From positions 1 through 46,361 of the forward strand of contig JAFQFH010000082.1 of the NCBI GenBank assembly GCA_017398685.1: a stretch of DNA of 46,361 bases, written 5' to 3'. Origin of the DNA: Oscillospiraceae bacterium (GTDB lineage: Bacteria; Bacillota; Clostridia; Oscillospirales; Oscillospiraceae). The translations under genes were made by a program, and so were the position numbers. Positions 16,584 to 24,970 of this stretch are shown here, one piece after another; position 1 is the first letter of the stretch, and every line of letters starts with the position of its first letter. Below the pieces are notes generated by a model. That model saw nothing but the letters and a program-made list of their open reading frames with translations, searched no databases and was not told the DNA's origin.

Positions 16584-17906
16584 ATGAAGAAAACTATGTG
16601 CCTTGTGCTCGTTTTGCTTATTGGCATCTCACTTTGCGGCTGTTCGAGGCTGGCAGAGCTTGACCTGCCTCCTTTGCCCGATGTGGACAGTATCAGAGAG
16701 CAGCAGCAAGCAAGCCAGACAGCTCCGCCTGCCCCTGTTGAGACTATGCTGCCTCTGCCCAGTCCCGCACCTCTGGCAGCGGAACATGTTATTGTGAATA
16801 TAAGCCCGTACAGCGAGACATTTATGGATCCACAGCACGGCACCGAAGCTATACTGGACTATCATTATGAGCTGCCCGTCGTGTACGTGGAAGGCCGGGA
16901 TCAGGTAAGTAACGCCATCAATGAGCATCTTGCCGCGCTCAACGAAACCTTCCACACCGGCAATGACTATGGCTACGGCACGATGAGCGGCCTTAACATG
17001 TATCTGGAAATGGCAACCGACAACTATACCTATATGGTGAATACCGGCGATACCGCATCCGCCAGCCTGCCTTATTATTACGGACAGGACGTGAAGGCAG
17101 TACCCAGAGCCGATGAAAATGTGCTCAGCGTCCTTTACAGCACCAATTCCTTCTCCGGCGGTGCCCACGGCACATATGTGGACAGGGCATATTGCTTTGA
17201 CACCCGTACCGGTGAGCGCATAACATTGGATATGCTCACTCCTGACAGCGAGGCCTTGAAAAGCTTTCTGCAAGGCTATATGCTCTCCCTTTACGAAGCT
17301 GACGAAGGCGCTTACTATTCCGAAAGAATATTTGATGAAAACTTCCTTGGCGCTCCCGTTTCCGAGGCTGTAGCAACACTTATCAGGGAAGGCAGCTGGT
17401 ATCTTGGCGACAGCGGCATGGTAATTTTCTCCGACGTATATGAACTTGGCCCCTATGCTGCCGGAATATGCGAATTTGTCGTTCCCTACACCGAGCTTGC
17501 AGCTATCATTGATGCCAGATGGATGCCTACGGAAAGAAGCGGTGAGGGCAGCTTCAGCGTCCTTCCCCAGAGCGCGGTTGCCGAGGGAACAGCCCAGATA
17601 ATTGACCGCGTAACGGTTGACGCTGAGGGTGAGCAGCTCTGCCTTGTTGCAGAAGGCAGGGTTTATGACGTGCGCATTTCGGAAGTGAGCTATGCCGATA
17701 AATTTTACGAAACAGCCCAGCTCTGGGCGTGCAGCTATATGGAAAACTGCCTTTTGCAGCTGGATGTGACCGTGCCCGAGGGAATACCCAACCTGATGCT
17801 CAGATATACTGACGGTACAGGCGCAAAATATTCTCTTCTTCTCAGCCGCAGCGGTGTGGACGGAGGCTATACTCTGGTTAACGATGATATTGAGGCTGTG
17901 GGCTGA
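16584..17906 (+). CDS. Secreted lipoprotein with DUF3298 (RsiV-like) domain
   Basis: 440 residues. The signal peptide MKKTMCLVLVLLIGISLCGC ends in a lipobox (LCGC), so it is predicted to be lipid-anchored on the outer face of the membrane. A Pro-rich linker follows (about residues 45-70). Then comes a domain with the DUF4163/DUF3298 pattern, including FSGGAHGTYVDRAYCFD and TGERITLDML, as in RsiV and PdaC. DUF3298 of RsiV binds lysozyme, but here there is no sigma-factor partner or deacetylase domain. The last 130 residues are a further beta-rich region with no recognised match. AAGGAG lies 9 bases before the ATG. Confidence 0.75.
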   Translation: MKKTMCLVLVLLIGISLCGCSRLAELDLPPLPDVDSIREQQQASQTAPPAPVETMLPLPSPAPLAAEHVIVNISPYSETFMDPQHGTEAILDYHYELPVVYVEGRDQVSNAINEHLAALNETFHTGNDYGYGTMSGLNMYLEMATDNYTYMVNTGDTASASLPYYYGQDVKAVPRADENVLSVLYSTNSFSGGAHGTYVDRAYCFDTRTGERITLDMLTPDSEALKSFLQGYMLSLYEADEGAYYSERIFDENFLGAPVSEAVATLIREGSWYLGDSGMVIFSDVYELGPYAAGICEFVVPYTELAAIIDARWMPTERSGEGSFSVLPQSAVAEGTAQIIDRVTVDAEGEQLCLVAEGRVYDVRISEVSYADKFYETAQLWACSYMENCLLQLDVTVPEGIPNLMLRYTDGTGAKYSLLLSRSGVDGGYTLVNDDIEAVG

Positions 17907-17945
17907 AAAAGTCGATAAATACAACAAAATATAGTACAAAAACTG

Positions 17946-17974
17946 TTGACAGAACAAGCTTTTCATGTTATTCT
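17946..17974 (+). promoter_or_regulatory. Strong promoter of rplU-rpmA
   Basis: TTGACA (17946-17951), 17-base spacer, TATTCT (17969-17974), directly upstream of the L21 leader. Confidence 0.88.
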
Positions 17975-17980
17975 CTTAAG

Positions 17981-18049
17981 GCCGCATTGAAGGGGTAGAC
18001 AAGCCGGGATGCTCCCGCACCTCAAGAGCGAGACCTGAAAAGAGGGAGG
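17981..18049 (+). ncRNA. Ribosomal protein L21 leader
   Basis: Region of about 70 nt between the promoter and rplU in the position of the Firmicute L21 leader. It can form a structured RNA (for example GCCGGGATGCTCCCGC and a purine-rich 3' part before the GGGAGG site). In other Firmicutes this leader is an autoregulatory element for the rplU operon. I infer it from position, length and pairing; no covariance search was possible. Confidence 0.65.
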
Positions 18050-18058
18050 AAAATGTAC

Positions 18059-18373
18059 ATGAAGCATGCTATCATCGTTACCGGTGGCAAGCAGTACCGC
18101 GTTGCAGAGGGCGACGTTATCTTCGTTGAGAAGATGGACGCAGCCGCAGGCGAGACTGTCAAGTTCGAGCAGGTTCTGGCCGTTATCGACGGTGAGACCG
18201 CAGTGTTCGGCGCACCCGTTGTTGAAGGCGCAAGCGTTACCGCAAATGTTGTGAAGAACGGCAAGAGCGCAAAGGTCCGCGTCTACAAGATGAAGCCCAA
18301 AAAGGGCTACCGCAGAACTCAGGGCCACAGACAGCCCTACACCAAGGTCCAGATCGAAGCTATCAACGGCTGA
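18059..18373 (+). CDS. rplU: 50S ribosomal protein L21
   Basis: 104 residues, full-length L21. It shows [12 protein letters not shown] at the N terminus and the conserved [20 protein letters not shown]-terminal segment that contacts 23S rRNA. GGGAGG (18044-18049) is 9 bases before the ATG at 18059 and only 3 before the in-frame ATG at 18053, so the later start is preferred. First gene of the L21-L27 unit. No gene intervenes before rpmA, where many Firmicutes carry prp (ysxB). Confidence 0.95.
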   Translation: MKHAIIVTGGKQYRVAEGDVIFVEKMDAAAGETVKFEQVLAVIDGETAVFGAPVVEGASVTANVVKNGKSAKVRVYKMKPKKGYRRTQGHRQPYTKVQIEAING

Positions 18374-18411
18374 TTTGTTCCGCAAAATATGACTAATGGA
18401 GGATAACCTTA

Positions 18412-18675
18412 ATGGCACATAAAAAAGGTATGGGTTCTACCAAGAACGGCCGCGACAGTGAGTCTAAGCGCCTTGGCGCAAAGAGAGCCGATGGTCAGTT
18501 CGTTCTCGCCGGCAATATCCTTGTCAGACAGCGCGGAACCAAGATCCACCCCGGTACCAACGTGGGCAAGGGTAAGGACGACACTCTGTTCGCTCTGATC
18601 GACGGCAAGGTGAAGTTCGAGCGCATGGGCAAGGACCGCAAGAAGGTCTCTGTTTACGAAGAAATCGCTCAGTAA
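18412..18675 (+). CDS. rpmA: 50S ribosomal protein L27, no N-terminal extension
   Basis: 87 residues. It begins [16 protein letters not shown], the mature L27 start seen in E. coli, instead of the cleavable extension (about 9 residues ending near FFA) found in Bacillus and Staphylococcus. The remaining sequence ([26 protein letters not shown]) is canonical. The N-terminal tail reaches the peptidyl transferase centre. GGAGG lies 9-10 bases upstream of the ATG, so the start is well set. The gap from rplU is only 38 bases. Confidence 0.96.
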   Translation: MAHKKGMGSTKNGRDSESKRLGAKRADGQFVLAGNILVRQRGTKIHPGTNVGKGKDDTLFALIDGKVKFERMGKDRKKVSVYEEIAQ

Positions 18676-18682
18676 AAGACCA

Positions 18683-18717
18683 AAACAGGCCGGACAGTTA
18701 TGCCCGGCCTGTTTTTT
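18683..18717 (+). terminator. Terminator after rpmA
   Basis: 10-bp stem AACAGGCCGG / CCGGCCTGTT, then a run of six T. Confidence 0.92.
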
Positions 18718-18748
18718 AGTTTCAATCAGACTTTAAGGAGGAGTGCTC

Positions 18749-20032
18749 ATGGCATCTTCTTTTGTGGATAAAGCCAGAATAAGTGTTCACGCCGGAAAAG
18801 GCGGTGACGGTGCGGTTTCTTTCCACCGTGAAAAGTACGTGGCCGCAGGCGGCCCGGACGGCGGTGACGGAGGTCGCGGCGGCAGCGTGATTTTTGTGGT
18901 GGACGATCATATGTCCACTCTCATGGACTTTCGCTATAAGCGCAAGTATGTTGCAGGCAACGGCAATAACGGCGGCGCCAAGCGTTGTTACGGCAGAGAC
19001 GGGGAGAACCTTTATATTAAAGTTCCCCGGGGTACAATTGTCCGCGATACCGAAACCGGAGCTATCATGCACGATATGTCCACCGGTGAGAATTTCACCG
19101 TGGCAAAAGGCGGCCGCGGCGGCTGGGGCAATATGCACTTTGCCACGCCCACCCGTCAGGTTCCCCGATTTGCAAAGCCCGGCCTGCCCGGTGAGAGCCA
19201 TGATATCACTCTGGAGCTCAAGCTTCTGGCAGATGTGGGTCTTGTGGGCTTTCCCAATGTGGGTAAATCCACCCTGCTCTCCGTTGTAAGCCGCGCTCAT
19301 CCCAAAATTGCAAACTATCACTTCACCACGCTTTTCCCCAATCTGGGCGTTGTGTACGTGGATGAGGGCGTGTCCTTCGTCATGGCGGATATCCCCGGCA
19401 TTATTGAGGGCGCATCTGAGGGCGCGGGCCTTGGCCACGATTTTCTCCGGCATATTGACCGCTGCCGCCTTTTGGTGCATCTGGTGGATGTTTCCGGCAG
19501 TGAGGGCCGTGATCCCGTTGAAGATTTTGACGCCATCAATGCCGAGCTTGCCGAATACAGCCCCGGGCTTGCAAGCCGTCCTCAGCTGGTTGCCGCCAAC
19601 AAGTGCGACATTCTGGGTGATGACAGGGAGAATATCGAGCGCCTCAGAGCCCATGTTGAGGAGCTTGGCTATCAGTTTTTTGAGATGAGTGCCGCCGCTC
19701 ACATGGGAACAAAGGAGCTTGTGAAGGCATGCTCCGGTCTTCTGGATACTCTGCCTCCCGTAGCAAGCTATGAGGCGGACTATGTTCCCCCCGAACCTGT
19801 GGTGGACACTTCCGAGGACATCACCATCGAGCACTTTGACGATATGTGGATCGTGGAAGGCCCCTGGCTTCAGCGCCTTGTGGCCCGCATCAATTTTGAG
19901 GACTACGAAAGCCGTATGTACTTTGACCGCATCCTGCGCGAAGCCGGTGTGTACGAGCGCATGGAACAGATGGGCGTCAAGGACGGCGACACTGTCAGCA
20001 TGTACGATCTGATGTTTGAATATAAGGATTAA
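18749..20032 (+). CDS. obgE: Obg GTPase
   Basis: 427 residues with the three Obg domains in order. The Gly-rich Obg fold has KGGDGAVSFHREKYV and GGPDGGDGGRGG. The GTPase domain has G1 GFPNVGKST, G3 DIPGIIEG and G4 NKCD. A C-terminal OCT domain ends near DLMFEYKD. It acts in 50S ribosome assembly and stringent and sporulation signalling. AAGGAGG ends 6 bases before the ATG at 18749; an in-frame GTG at 18743 is too close. It follows rplU-rpmA as in most bacteria, but behind a terminator. Confidence 0.96.
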   Translation: MASSFVDKARISVHAGKGGDGAVSFHREKYVAAGGPDGGDGGRGGSVIFVVDDHMSTLMDFRYKRKYVAGNGNNGGAKRCYGRDGENLYIKVPRGTIVRDTETGAIMHDMSTGENFTVAKGGRGGWGNMHFATPTRQVPRFAKPGLPGESHDITLELKLLADVGLVGFPNVGKSTLLSVVSRAHPKIANYHFTTLFPNLGVVYVDEGVSFVMADIPGIIEGASEGAGLGHDFLRHIDRCRLLVHLVDVSGSEGRDPVEDFDAINAELAEYSPGLASRPQLVAANKCDILGDDRENIERLRAHVEELGYQFFEMSAAAHMGTKELVKACSGLLDTLPPVASYEADYVPPEPVVDTSEDITIEHFDDMWIVEGPWLQRLVARINFEDYESRMYFDRILREAGVYERMEQMGVKDGDTVSMYDLMFEYKD

Positions 20033-20067
20033 AAAAATCCGGAAAGCCTGCGCTTTCCGGATTTTTT
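20031..20067 (+). terminator. Terminator after obgE
   Basis: Stem AAAATCCGGAAAGC / GCTTTCCGGATTTT with a 4-base loop and T-run; overlaps the obgE stop codon. Confidence 0.92.
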
Positions 20068-20115
20068 GCGGGGATTTGCTGAAAGGTAAGAATGAAAGGA
20101 AAAGCTTTTCGGTAA

Positions 20116-22263
20116 TTAGAAACCGAAGAATATTTCAGCAAAGGTGGTTCCTGCATATGCAAAGTTGATGCCTGTGCTGGAAACGAGGAACCATGCAGCC
20201 ATGAAGCTGTTTACAAAGGTGCCGAGCCATACGCTGTTTGTCAGCTTGTAGAACTTTCGGCTTATAAATACAGTGATGGGCACGTAGAGAAGGGCGTAGT
20301 AGTAGGTGATGAAGGATGCGAAGAACTGTGCTTCTCCGACAGGGGACTGCATCATCACAAGCTGATTTATAAGGCAGCACAGCCAGACACCCAGGGAATT
20401 AATTACTATGGTATTGAGCGTATCTCTCCATTCGGGGATATCATCACGGACGTTATAGTTGCATGCCATGCCGAGGATGAGGAAGCAGGGAACGAAGGTA
20501 ACAAAGTAACGGGGGAGAATACCCCAGTATTCCAGCTTCATCTCTGTGAACATAGTCTGCCACAGGCGATAATCCTGCTTGAACAGATATTCGATCACAG
20601 CAAGGCTCAGGTATGCCACAGCCAGCAGTATAGCGCCAAGAAGCAGTGCCTTCATGATATTGCCGAACTTCTGACCTACATTAAGTACGCGCATATCTGT
20701 GTCGCCGTATTTCTTCTTGTTGAAAATACCCCAGCATATAAGGCAGATAATTGCGAGCACGCTCATGTAAGAGAGAAGCTGGGTGGCAGACCAGCCGCTT
20801 ATGTACAGGGGGAAGAAGCGGTTTGTGGGAAGGTTGATAAACCCGAAGTATTTGAACACAGGGCTGTTGGACTGGCAGGGGTAGTAAATGCACCAGAATG
20901 TGCCAAAAGCAATGAATGCAGACCAGAGCCAGTAACTCTTTTTGTTGAAGGGGGTAAGGCGCTTTTTCTCAGGAACTACAAGGCTTGCAAAGAATTCGCC
21001 CTTCATCAGCAGTGAAGCAAGAGGCACGAGCATCGCTATCATTGCCAGCATTGCGATTGCGCTGCAGGCTCTGCCCCAACCCCAGATCTGATTTTCCGGT
21101 GCAAGGGGAACCGTGGCTGCATCTGTCAGTTCACCGCGGTTGTAGTTAAACATTGCAGTGAAGAATGCGCAGGCATTTGCATTTGTCTTGTTGGACAGGA
21201 AATTCTTGGAGTGGGTTTCGGGGGGCTGAGTGACCATTCTCAGCGTTCTGTCGGCGAGAGCGGCTTTGAATGTGTCGCTTTCGTATACACTGCTGTCGCC
21301 CCAGTCACCGATGATGGTGCTTGTCTCGGCAGCATCATCAAGGACGTACCATTTATCGATTTCTATGGTCTCTCCCTTTGTAAACCAGCTGTCCTTGGCG
21401 TTGTCCTGGGTTATAATGTTGCAGTAGCTGTCCCACTGACCGATGTTGAAGCCGATGTTGACCTGTCCGTTTCTCATTACGGTATAACCGCCTACTTCAA
21501 CTTCGGCGCGGGTGAGCAGCAGGTCTTCTCTCATGCCGAGGGAAAGGAAAGCCTTTACACTGTTGTCAATGGTCTCTCTTACTCCCTCAGCCAGGTAATT
21601 ATAAAATTCGAGCTCATCGTCAGTGAGTCTTTCGGCTGCAAGAGCATCAGCATCCATGTCGATTTCCTCACGGGTGAAGCTCTGGGAGAAGGTGTCGCAG
21701 AGGATGTTGATCATCTGGTCGTTGTAGCTGAGTCTGCCGCAGTCAAGATCAACTGCATAGTTTGAACGGCGGCTGCCGGCTGAGTGGCCGGTAATACCTA
21801 TTCTCGTAGTGTCAACGAATTTCAGGGATTTGACAAAGTCAATGGAGTCCTTAAGACCGTGTGCTGCGGTACCGCGTCCGCTGACCCCGTTTATACCTTC
21901 GTCGGATTCATCGAAAATTGGCTGTTCGCTCAATCCGGAACCGTATGCGCTGACATTGAAAACAACAAAGCCGCGCCTTGCCAGTTCCTCAGCCAGACCT
22001 CTTACAACTCCGTACGCACAGCCACCACCGTGGGCGACAATTACCGCAGGCAGCTTATCCTCATCGGATGTTGCTGCCGGATAGTAAAGCTCGCCGTTCA
22101 GCGTGGCACCACGTGCATCCGTGGTTATGTGTTCGATTTTTACTGTAAATCCATTTGATGAAAAGATGCAGGCAATAAAACTGAAAATCAGAATTATTGC
22201 AACGCATGCGGCAAACAGTCTTGCCGAGCCTGATTTGGTGTGGAGAGTAAATTTCTTCTCCAT
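20116..22263 (-). CDS. Membrane protein with alpha/beta-hydrolase domain and about ten-helix C-terminal part
   Basis: 715 residues. An N-terminal membrane helix (about residues 15-36) is followed by an extracytoplasmic alpha/beta-hydrolase-like domain. It has an oxyanion-hole strand VIVAHGGG, a RGFVVFNVSAYGSG segment, the nucleophile elbow GHSAG and a late ETHSKNF His. From about residue 385 there are about ten hydrophobic helices (for example MLAMIAMLVPLASLL, LLGAILLAVAYLSLA, FLILGMACNY), with no transporter family recognised. AAAAGGAGG lies before the ATG. It is divergent from a MarR gene, which probably controls it. Substrate unknown; hydrolysis or remodelling of a lipid or envelope ester is possible. 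Confidence 0.7.
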   Translation of the reverse strand: MEKKFTLHTKSGSARLFAACVAIILIFSFIACIFSSNGFTVKIEHITTDARGATLNGELYYPAATSDEDKLPAVIVAHGGGCAYGVVRGLAEELARRGFVVFNVSAYGSGLSEQPIFDESDEGINGVSGRGTAAHGLKDSIDFVKSLKFVDTTRIGITGHSAGSRRSNYAVDLDCGRLSYNDQMINILCDTFSQSFTREEIDMDADALAAERLTDDELEFYNYLAEGVRETIDNSVKAFLSLGMREDLLLTRAEVEVGGYTVMRNGQVNIGFNIGQWDSYCNIITQDNAKDSWFTKGETIEIDKWYVLDDAAETSTIIGDWGDSSVYESDTFKAALADRTLRMVTQPPETHSKNFLSNKTNANACAFFTAMFNYNRGELTDAATVPLAPENQIWGWGRACSAIAMLAMIAMLVPLASLLMKGEFFASLVVPEKKRLTPFNKKSYWLWSAFIAFGTFWCIYYPCQSNSPVFKYFGFINLPTNRFFPLYISGWSATQLLSYMSVLAIICLICWGIFNKKKYGDTDMRVLNVGQKFGNIMKALLLGAILLAVAYLSLAVIEYLFKQDYRLWQTMFTEMKLEYWGILPRYFVTFVPCFLILGMACNYNVRDDIPEWRDTLNTIVINSLGVWLCCLINQLVMMQSPVGEAQFFASFITYYYALLYVPITVFISRKFYKLTNSVWLGTFVNSFMAAWFLVSSTGINFAYAGTTFAEIFFGF

Positions 22264-22483
22264 TTTTTATCCTCCTTTTACAAAATAAATTCTGCAAGAA
22301 TGTATTTTGATGATAACAGAATACTAAAACATCTTCAAGGGATTAAAATACATGAAAATTTTGCGGTTGTTTTGTCGAAATTTTACAATCATTATAATTT
22401 ATTTTAATTCTGCAAAATATAAGTGGATTTCAAAATGGTGGTATGGTATACTGATTTTTGGAAATATTTTATGGAGGTAAGCT

Positions 22484-22990
22484 ATGGTCGATTGGATGGG
22501 GAGGTACAGAAACCTTGTTGCTGCCATCGTTCAGCATACCAATGTAATTACCAAAGCCGGTAATGTAAGCCATTTTATGTACGACGGAATTTATATGACC
22601 TCAAATGAATGGCAGGTCATGGAATATATAGTGGAACACCGGGACGATGATGAAAAGATGATACTCATGTCGGAGGCTCTAGGCATTCCGCAAAGTTCTT
22701 TTTCAAAGATAATTAAACGTATGAGCGCTTTGGGACTGGTTGAACGTTACCGCAGCATTGATAATAAAAAGAATATTATCCTAAAGCCCACAGCCCTCGC
22801 GATGGAAGTTTATAATTTTCATGCAGAGCAGTCGTATAACGAAGTTTTTAAGCCTTTTTTTGATGCCTTGGAAGGAATAAGCGATGATGATCTTGAAACA
22901 GTCACTAATGCTATTTCGCTGCTGTCCTCCAATATTATCGGAAGTCAGAAGGAGCCGGAAGAAAAAAGCAAGCTTATAAAAATAGATTAA
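22484..22990 (+). CDS. MarR family transcriptional regulator
   Basis: 168 residues, winged-helix MarR fold: TSNEWQVMEYI, the recognition region LGIPQSSFSKIIKRMSALGLVER and a wing with DNKKN. A helical dimerisation C terminus follows. MarR proteins usually repress a neighbour and release DNA on binding a small ligand. The divergent hydrolase-membrane gene is the likely target through the 220-base shared promoter region. ATGGAGG precedes the start, and a TGGTATACT extended -10 lies about 36 bases upstream. Confidence 0.88.
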   Translation: MVDWMGRYRNLVAAIVQHTNVITKAGNVSHFMYDGIYMTSNEWQVMEYIVEHRDDDEKMILMSEALGIPQSSFSKIIKRMSALGLVERYRSIDNKKNIILKPTALAMEVYNFHAEQSYNEVFKPFFDALEGISDDDLETVTNAISLLSSNIIGSQKEPEEKSKLIKID

Positions 22991-22995
22991 AAAGT

Positions 22996-23030
22996 TGCCC
23001 TTGCGGATTTTGGTCCGCAAGGGCATTTTT
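22996..23030. terminator. Bidirectional terminator (MarR gene / MFS gene)
   Basis: 12-bp stem TGCCCTTGCGGA / TCCGCAAGGGCA, T-run on the plus side and TTTTT on the minus side, between convergent genes. Confidence 0.9.
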
Positions 23031-23059
23031 ACTATGACACTTGTTTTTCTGACTCTGGA

Positions 23060-24271
23060 CTAATTATTCTGCCTTGGTTTTTTCCTATTCAACAAACAAA
23101 CAAGACAGATTGCCGTCCCCAAAATTGCAAGAAGCATTGTAAAAGGAAGAACGTGTGATACACTGAATTTATCAAGAAGAAAGCCGAATACAACGGTGCT
23201 GATGAAAGAAAATAAAAGCGGGAGCCCAGTCATAAGACTTTGAGCCAGCGCTGTACTGTTATATGGAATGTTTTCGCGCACATATTCCACCGCGCTTGGC
23301 TGGTATATTCCCGTGGAGAACGCCTGAAGGCTGGACGCTGCAATAAGTACGCCAAAACTTCCGGCAAAGGTATAGCCCGTTATTTTCAGCGTGTAAAAGA
23401 CCATGCTGAAAAACAGTAACAGCGAAACGGAATATCGCTTTTTAAGATTGCTGAATAAAAAGCTGACTGGTACCTCAATAAGTGCAAGATATGCGCTGAT
23501 TATCCCAAAATGTCTTGCATTGCCACCTACACCGTCCACAATGTTCACAAGAAAAACAGTGAGTGTCTTATTAGATGCAGAGACGAGAGAAATGCCAATT
23601 ACCAGAAATACAAAGCTTTTGTATGACATGATAAAGTTTGACAAAGATAATCCATCTGCCCTTTTTACACATCCTGGTGCAGATATAATATTATATTGTG
23701 CAAGTGCATTTTTTCTTATGTATAATGATATGGACAACAGTATTAAAAAGAGACAAAGACAAATGAAAAGCATAAAAATGGGGTGTATGCTCATGAGCAG
23801 TGACCCTGCAAAAATTGAGGTCATCGCATAACCCAGAGAGCCGAGACCTCTTGCTATTCCAAAATTGATCTCAAATCCAATTTCTTTAAGATCCATATAC
23901 AGCTTGCTTATCAAAGTGTTTATAATATGTGTGATAGACATAAACACAATGTACGATATAGACACAGCAATACAAGGAATTCTTATTATAAAAACCAACA
24001 GCAGCGCCGCAGCCTGAACTGATATGCCTGTCATCAACGAAGAGTAAACTGCATGTCCACCGTTCTTATCAACATGCTGTGAAACAGACAGCATCAATAT
24101 GAAACCCAGAACGGAGGATATGGCGCTGATAAGTCCAATGCTGGAGTTGGAATATCCGATTTTGCCGAGAAAAGCAGAAGCAAAGCCGATGGCGATACAT
24201 CCACAAGTCCAGTATATAAACTGAATGAGACAGTAAGCAATATTTAATGAAGGCGATTTAATACTGTTCAT
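23060..24271 (-). CDS. MFS transporter (MFS_1-like)
   Basis: 403 residues with about 12 hydrophobic helices. The GIARGLGSLGYA segment near the middle resembles the sugar/nucleoside proton symporter branch (LacY-like, MFS_1_like), not the drug exporters. A HVDKNGG loop lies between helices 2 and 3. Substrate unknown. The sequence looks more AT-rich than the housekeeping genes, suggesting transfer. The start at 24271 follows AGGATG. An open frame continues to 24361 but reads non-conserved residues. Convergent with MarR. Confidence 0.8.
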   Translation of the reverse strand: MNSIKSPSLNIAYCLIQFIYWTCGCIAIGFASAFLGKIGYSNSSIGLISAISSVLGFILMLSVSQHVDKNGGHAVYSSLMTGISVQAAALLLVFIIRIPCIAVSISYIVFMSITHIINTLISKLYMDLKEIGFEINFGIARGLGSLGYAMTSIFAGSLLMSIHPIFMLFICLCLFLILLSISLYIRKNALAQYNIISAPGCVKRADGLSLSNFIMSYKSFVFLVIGISLVSASNKTLTVFLVNIVDGVGGNARHFGIISAYLALIEVPVSFLFSNLKKRYSVSLLLFFSMVFYTLKITGYTFAGSFGVLIAASSLQAFSTGIYQPSAVEYVRENIPYNSTALAQSLMTGLPLLFSFISTVVFGFLLDKFSVSHVLPFTMLLAILGTAICLVCLLNRKKPRQNN

Positions 24272-24396
24272 ATTTACATCCTGTTTTTCAAGTTTCAAAC
24301 TTTCTGTATGATACAAATTGATTATAACAGAATTAATATTAAAATGAAAGACGGAATACAAAATTTGAGAACTACTTTGATCAAAAATCGGGTGAC

Positions 24397-24433
24397 AAAA
24401 AATCAGTAGAGCATAAAGCTCTCCTGATTTTTT
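24397..24433. terminator. Orphan terminator resembling the SASP terminator
   Basis: AAATCAG-T-AGAGC / GCTCT-C-CTGATTT stem, flanked by A and T runs. No gene ends here on either strand (the MFS gene reads away). Its sequence matches the SASP terminator at 24844-24882 closely (acaaaaaa, tcag, agagcata, ctcctga), suggesting a relic of a deleted SASP copy. Confidence 0.6.
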
Positions 24434-24526
24434 GCGTGTGAAAGTATGAACTTGTATTTATACGAAAGTATGAATAGCTTTTGGATTGAAATCAGTCTTT
24501 TACAACAGGTATTTTTCATATTTTTA

Positions 24527-24557
24527 TGAAAAATTTACATCTCCGTATTCCGTATAT
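24527..24557 (+). promoter_or_regulatory. Candidate forespore (sigma-G/F-like) promoter of SASP
   Basis: TGAAAA (24527-24532), 18-base spacer, CGTATAT (24551-24557), loosely like the sigma-G pattern TGAATA/CATACTA. A similar pair at the same spacing lies upstream of the truncated SASP copy at 29.1 kb, which supports conservation. The start site is unproven. Confidence 0.4.
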
Positions 24558-24570
24558 CTTCAAGCATAAA

Positions 24571-24709
24571 GCAAAAGATATTCTCGGGCAAAAACCCAAA
24601 TGAGAAAAAGGAGATGAAAGAATATGTCTAACAATTCTTCCAGTAATCGTCTTGTTGTTCCCGCTGCCCGCGAGGCAATGGAGAAGTTCAAGATGGAGGC
24701 CGCTTCTGA
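24571..24709 (+). repeat. 139-bp inverted repeat, left copy (SASP 5' half)
   Basis: Matches the reverse complement of 28974-29112 at 133 of 139 positions with no gap (counted by eye). It spans the SASP leader, ribosome binding site and the first 29 codons. Confidence 0.9.
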
Positions 24710-24827
24710 AGTCGGCGTCAACCTGAAGAACGGTTACAACGGCGACCTTACCAGTCGTCAGGCCGGTTCCGTCGGTGGCCAGATGGTCAAGAAGATGATC
24801 GAGGCTTACGAGAACGGCATCAAGTAA
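24624..24827 (+). CDS. Alpha/beta-type small acid-soluble spore protein
   Basis: 67 residues, standard SASP length. It binds and protects spore DNA in the forespore and is degraded by the GPR protease on germination. It shows the N-terminal AREAMEKFKMEAASEVGV block with a GPR-type cleavage site (E-A-A-S-E) and the C-terminal DNA-binding block SRQAGSVGGQMVKKMIEA. AAAAAGGAG lies about 10 bases upstream of the ATG. Its 5' half is duplicated in inverted orientation at 29 kb. Its presence is direct evidence that the organism forms endospores or descends from one that did. Confidence 0.94.
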   Translation: MSNNSSSNRLVVPAAREAMEKFKMEAASEVGVNLKNGYNGDLTSRQAGSVGGQMVKKMIEAYENGIK

Positions 24828-24843
24828 GAGCGAATATCCGTAC

Positions 24844-24882
24844 AAAAAATTCAGGAGAGCATAATGCCCTCCTGAATTTTTC
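24844..24882 (+). terminator. Terminator after SASP gene
   Basis: 14-bp stem AAAAATTCAGGAG / CTCCTGAATTTTT followed by a T-rich run. Confidence 0.9.
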
Positions 24883-24970
24883 TTTTTTACCGTATAAGCT
24901 TGTATTGTTGTTATTCCCAATGATGTGTTAGAATACGTTTCAGGCTATTACACTTTCTGAGGTGAGAATT

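Larger units (their letters stand above)
24272..24623. other. Gene-free stretch between MFS and SASP genes
   Basis: 352 bases, AT-rich, no supported reading frame. It holds the MFS gene upstream region, the orphan terminator (24397-24433), a perfect 9-bp inverted repeat TTTTTCATA-tttt-TATGAAAAA (24512-24533) and the SASP upstream sequence that is duplicated in part near 29.1 kb. Confidence 0.6.

Noticed and set aside
16629-17966. Minus-strand open frame over the lipoprotein gene
   Set aside because: No ribosome binding site or recognisable domain, whereas the plus strand has a lipobox signal peptide.
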